Source: Firmicutes bacterium UBA1535
Lineage (GTDB): Bacteria > Bacillota > Clostridia > Tissierellales > Sedimentibacteraceae
DNA: 8,632 nt
Direction of reading: 5' to 3'
Assembly: GCA_002323775.1 (NCBI GenBank)
Contig: DCPV01000140.1
Coordinates: 1 to 8,632 of the forward strand
In this document: in pieces, positions 6,049 through 8,632 of the stretch
Layout: every line of letters begins with the position of its first letter
Position numbering within the stretch: position 1 is the first letter of the stretch
Notes under the pieces: model-generated
Told to the model about the DNA's origin: nothing
Seen by the model: the letters and a program-made list of their open reading frames with translations, nothing else
Database searches by the model: none
Position numbers and translations under genes: made by a program

Positions 6049-6071
6049 TTTCAACCAATAATGGATTGAGG
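6049..6071 (+). repeat. Leader hairpin before the DegV-family gene
   Basis: Bases 6049-6057 can pair with 6062-6071 (including CCA with TGG, one bulged A at 6065, two G-U pairs) around the loop ATAA. The same bases TTCAA (6050-6054) can instead pair with TTGAA (6041-6045). The structure ends 11 bases before the ribosome binding site. No known riboswitch was recognised. Confidence 0.3.
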
Positions 6072-6096
6072 CTAAAAATTATAAGGAGAAGATATT

Positions 6097-6969
6097 ATGC
6101 GTGATTATGTAATTATAACAGATTCAACAAGTGACTTAACATCGGACTTAATTAATGAGCTTGGTATAACTGTTATACCAATGGAGTTTAATGTTGGGGA
6201 TAAAAGCTACTTAAATTATTCGGATGAACGAGAAATTACTTATAAGGAATTCTATAGCCTTTTGAGAAACGGAGAGTCTTCAAGCACTTCATTGGTTAAT
6301 ACAGCAACATTTATGGATTTATTTGAATCATTTCTAAAGGAAGGAAAAGATGTTTTATACATGGGATTTTCTTCAGGACTCAGTGGAACATACAATTCTT
6401 CATGCGTTGCAGCACAAACTTTGCAGGAAAAATATCCGGACAGTAAGATTTATACAGTAGATACCTTGTCAGCATCTATGGGTGAGGGACTTTTGGTATA
6501 TCATGCAGCAACAAGAAAAAATTCAGGGATGAATATAGACGATTTAAGAGATTGGATTGAAGATAATAAGCTAAAATTATGCCATTGGTTCACAGTTGAT
6601 GATTTATACCACTTGAAAAAAGGTGGCAGAGTGTCTGCAACAGCTGCATTCTTAGGAACGATGCTTGGTATTAAACCAGTTTTGCATGTGGACAATGAGG
6701 GTCATTTGATACCGGTAGAAAAAGTAAGAGGTAGAAAAATATCAATTACTACTCTTTTAAAGATGATGGAAAAAACAGCGATTAAGCCGGAGGAGCAGAC
6801 AATTTTCATAAGCCATGGAGACTGCTTAGAGGAGGCTGAATCTCTTGCAAATCTTATAAGAGAGAAATTAAATGTTAAGGATATAAAGATGAATTACATA
6901 GGTCCTGTTATAGGTTCTCACTCAGGACCGGGAACAATTGCATTATTTTTCTTAGGTACTGAAAGATAG
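6097..6969 (+). CDS. DegV family protein (fatty acid-binding, FakB-like)
   Basis: At 290 residues it has the normal DegV length and all the family motifs: IITDSTSDL (6-14), SSSTSLVN (61-68), GFSSGLSGTYNSS (90-102), VDTLSASMGEGLLV (121-134), FTVDDLYHLKKGGRVS (165-180), GIKPVLHVDNEG (191-202) and IGSHSGPG (272-279). In FakB proteins the Thr/Ser near 62-64, the Ser near 93 and the His of the last motif (His275 here) hold the fatty acid carboxylate, and the bound acyl group is phosphorylated by the kinase FakA for use in phospholipids. No fakA gene is in this window. Low-GC Firmicutes usually carry several DegV paralogues of different acyl preference. The start has AAGGAG (6083-6088) eight bases upstream, and a terminator follows, so it is probably a single-gene unit. 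Confidence 0.95.
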   Translation: MRDYVIITDSTSDLTSDLINELGITVIPMEFNVGDKSYLNYSDEREITYKEFYSLLRNGESSSTSLVNTATFMDLFESFLKEGKDVLYMGFSSGLSGTYNSSCVAAQTLQEKYPDSKIYTVDTLSASMGEGLLVYHAATRKNSGMNIDDLRDWIEDNKLKLCHWFTVDDLYHLKKGGRVSATAAFLGTMLGIKPVLHVDNEGHLIPVEKVRGRKISITTLLKMMEKTAIKPEEQTIFISHGDCLEEAESLANLIREKLNVKDIKMNYIGPVIGSHSGPGTIALFFLGTER

Positions 6970-6984
6970 ATATTGCTTTATAGC

Positions 6985-7015
6985 AAAAATAAGATAATTA
7001 AATTATCTTATTTTT
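6985..7015 (+). terminator. Rho-independent terminator of the DegV gene
   Basis: AAAAATAAGATAAT (6985-6998) pairs perfectly over 14 bp with 7002-7015, ending in TTTTT. The stem has only two G-C pairs when read fully, so efficiency may be modest, but the long stem and U-tract in the right place, 16 bases after the stop codon, make the call good. The A-run on the left arm means it could work in both directions. Confidence 0.85.
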
Positions 7016-7058
7016 ATTTGAGGACTTGGCTTTTGTTGCTAATTTTTTACAAATGAAA

Positions 7059-7074
7059 ATAAATAATTATTTAT
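7059..7074. repeat. 16-bp perfect AT palindrome upstream of the sigma-54 activator gene
   Basis: ATAAATAATTATTTAT is a perfect palindrome 23 bases before the ribosome binding site of the activator gene. It may be an operator, but in DNA this AT-rich a chance origin is plausible. Confidence 0.35.
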
Positions 7075-7106
7075 AGCATTAATAAAATGGCAAGATGGAG
7101 GTTATT

Positions 7107-8555
7107 ATGGATTTATTAAGTATAAAGGATAATGTTCAGAAAACTGCTGAAGCTATAGCAAGTGTTGTAGGAGTAGATGTAACAGTTACAGATGATAGCT
7201 TGCTAAGGATTGCTGGTACAGGAAAATACAAATCATCAATTGGTGAAAGGCTTAATAAAAGTGGTATTTTTGCTCATTGTCTGAAAAACAACATACCATA
7301 TGTAGTTAGAAATCCAAATGAAGATAAAGTGTGCAAGCTCTGTGGAAATACAGATTGCTTAGAATTCGCAGAAATAGCCTCTCCGATAAGTATAAATAAT
7401 AAAGTTTACGGTGTAATAGGTTTGATTGCATTTGACGAAAATCAAAAAAATCTATTGTTGAAAAATGAAGACAATATAATGAATTTTTTAGATAAGATGG
7501 CAAGCCTCATAGCTTTTCAAATTATTGAAAAGAGAAAGATTATCGGCAATAATATAATAACTGAGTTCAACAATATTAAGTATAAAAGTGCTAAGATGGA
7601 AGCTGTCATGTCATTGGCTAAAAAAGCATCACAAACTGATTCTACCGTTTTGATAACAGGAGAAAGCGGAACGGGTAAGGAGCTTTTCGCAAGAGCCTTG
7701 CATTATGATAGCAGTAGAAAAAAAGAAGCGTTTTTAGCGATTAATTGTAGTGCTATACCTGAAAATTTATTTGAGAGTGAACTGTTTGGATATGAGGAGG
7801 GTGCTTATACCGGAGCATTGAAGGGTGGTCATCCGGGTAAATTTGAGCTTGCTCATAAGGGGACGCTGCTTTTAGACGAAATAGGGGATATGCCGCTAAA
7901 CCTACAACCTAAACTGCTGAGGGTTTTACAAGATAGCAAGGTGATGAGAATATGCGGAAAAGGATATATTGATGTAGATGTAAGGATAATAGCCTCAACA
8001 AATTGCAACTTGGAGGAAAAAGTAAAAAACAAGGAGTTTAGAGAGGATTTATATTATAGATTAAATGTAATTCCAATCAATATACCTCCGTTAAGACAGA
8101 GAACAGAAGATATCGAACTTCTGGCTGATTATTTTGTCAGAAAATTTTCTTGCAAACTTGATAAAAATGTAGAGGGCATAAGTCCTGATACCTTAAATGT
8201 AATTAAAAATTATCAATGGTATGGTAATGTTAGAGAGCTTGAAAATGCTATAGAATATGCTGTAAATATGACAGATAAGTCATATATTGATATAGATAGT
8301 CTGCCTAATAAGCTTAAAAATGAAAATAATTTAATAAGAAATAATTCGGAAGAAATGTATATATGTGAATGTAATTCGTTGCGTACTATTGAGGAATTAG
8401 AAAGAAATGAATTGAAAAAAGCTATCAAGCTCTACGGATTATCAAATAATTCTGTCAATAAAATATGCGAGGAGCTTGGAATTAGCAGGGCAACCTTTTA
8501 TAGAAAAATAAAAAAATACAATTTAATTTCTCATGAAATTGTGATTAATGAATAG
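7107..8555 (+). CDS. Sigma-54-dependent transcriptional activator with cysteine-containing N-terminal sensory domain
   Basis: A 482-residue enhancer-binding protein. Residues 1-140 form a GAF-like sensory region seen in many clostridial activators, with VCKLCGNTDC (Cys76, Cys79, Cys84) followed by EIASPISINNKVYGVIGLIAF; the cysteines may bind a metal or sense redox state. The AAA+ domain spans about 160-400: Walker A GESGTGKE (185-192), the sigma-54 contact loop GAYTGA (232-237), Walker B LLLDE (254-258), FREDLYYRLN with arginine-finger candidates (311-320), and WYGNVRELEN (371-380). A Fis-type helix-turn-helix closes the protein (about 446-472). No PAS domain intervenes. The start is ATG 7107, five bases after GGAGG; the in-frame ATG at 7095 overlaps the ribosome binding site. 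Its targets are probably downstream, outside the window. Relatives regulate amino acid reduction or catabolism in Clostridia, but no specific role can be assigned. Confidence 0.94.
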   Translation: MDLLSIKDNVQKTAEAIASVVGVDVTVTDDSLLRIAGTGKYKSSIGERLNKSGIFAHCLKNNIPYVVRNPNEDKVCKLCGNTDCLEFAEIASPISINNKVYGVIGLIAFDENQKNLLLKNEDNIMNFLDKMASLIAFQIIEKRKIIGNNIITEFNNIKYKSAKMEAVMSLAKKASQTDSTVLITGESGTGKELFARALHYDSSRKKEAFLAINCSAIPENLFESELFGYEEGAYTGALKGGHPGKFELAHKGTLLLDEIGDMPLNLQPKLLRVLQDSKVMRICGKGYIDVDVRIIASTNCNLEEKVKNKEFREDLYYRLNVIPINIPPLRQRTEDIELLADYFVRKFSCKLDKNVEGISPDTLNVIKNYQWYGNVRELENAIEYAVNMTDKSYIDIDSLPNKLKNENNLIRNNSEEMYICECNSLRTIEELERNELKKAIKLYGLSNNSVNKICEELGISRATFYRKIKKYNLISHEIVINE

Positions 8556-8632
8556 AATTTATAACAATTAGAGAAAGTATTTTGGTAATTGATAAAATAT
8601 TTTAATAAAATCGATAAAAATAAGAATAAGCT

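Noticed and set aside
6501..6695. Minus-strand ORF inside the DegV gene
   Set aside because: Shadow of a strongly conserved gene, with no start signal.
7026..7040. Sigma-54 promoter look-alike (TTGGC followed by TTGCT) before the sigma-54 activator gene
   Set aside because: GG-N8-GC spacing is two bases too short for the strict -24/-12 geometry.
7306..8428. Minus-strand ORFs opposite the sigma-54 activator gene
   Set aside because: Short shadow frames without ribosome binding sites or recognisable domains.
8556..8632. Terminator or new gene start after the sigma-54 activator
   Set aside because: The last 77 bases are AT-rich with only a short ATTTTA/TAAAAT repeat; no convincing stem with U-tract, promoter or start was found.

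Overview
The window is AT-rich, with genes mostly around 25-35% G+C. It uses strong AAGGAG/GGAGG-type ribosome binding sites, AGA/AGG-dominated arginine codons and many hairpin-plus-U-tract terminators. Together with a BofA-family gene, a DUF2508 (YaaL-like) gene, a DegV protein and a Clostridia-style sigma-54 activator, this points to a low-GC Firmicute, most likely an anaerobic member of the Clostridia. The genus cannot be fixed from the sequence.

Layout. (1) Positions 1-1908, plus strand: the 3' end of a carbon-nitrogen hydrolase gene, a complete nitrilase with an intact Glu-Lys-Cys triad, and an RraA-like protein, closed by a strong terminator at 1938-1984. (2) Positions 1994-2980, minus strand: a convergent LysR-type regulator with its own terminator and a good extended -10 promoter at about 3085-3113. 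(3) Positions 2981-3347: a long AT-rich intergenic region with several inverted repeats. (4) Positions 3348-3929: DUF2508 followed by a BofA-family membrane protein, the order seen next to recR in Bacillus, but here without recR. (5) Positions 3930-5943: a probable operon of a 370-residue regulator with a C-terminal ArsR-type winged helix and an unrecognised N-terminal domain of about 280 residues, followed 15 bases later by a TIM-barrel sugar phosphate isomerase/epimerase-like enzyme. (6) Positions 6097-7015: a DegV-family fatty-acid-binding protein and its terminator. (7) Positions 7107-8555: a sigma-54-dependent activator with a cysteine-bearing N-terminal sensory domain, whose targets are not evident here.

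How the parts may work together. The nitrilase would turn a nitrile into a carboxylic acid plus ammonia, and the neighbouring hydrolase and RraA-like protein may act on related compounds; the LysR protein is a candidate regulator. The substrate is unknown. The ArsR-like/isomerase pair looks like a self-contained sensor plus enzyme module. The remaining genes look like independent units.

The features most worth a second look are the composition and leader of the nitrilase gene (CGN-rich arginine codons unlike its neighbours, no Shine-Dalgarno at either possible start, and a three-codon ORF lying exactly on one arm of a hairpin), the large unknown domain of the ArsR-like regulator with its enzyme partner, and the loss of the usual Arg in the RraA-like active-site motif. 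I see no clear CRISPR array, tRNA, rRNA, insertion sequence or phage gene.
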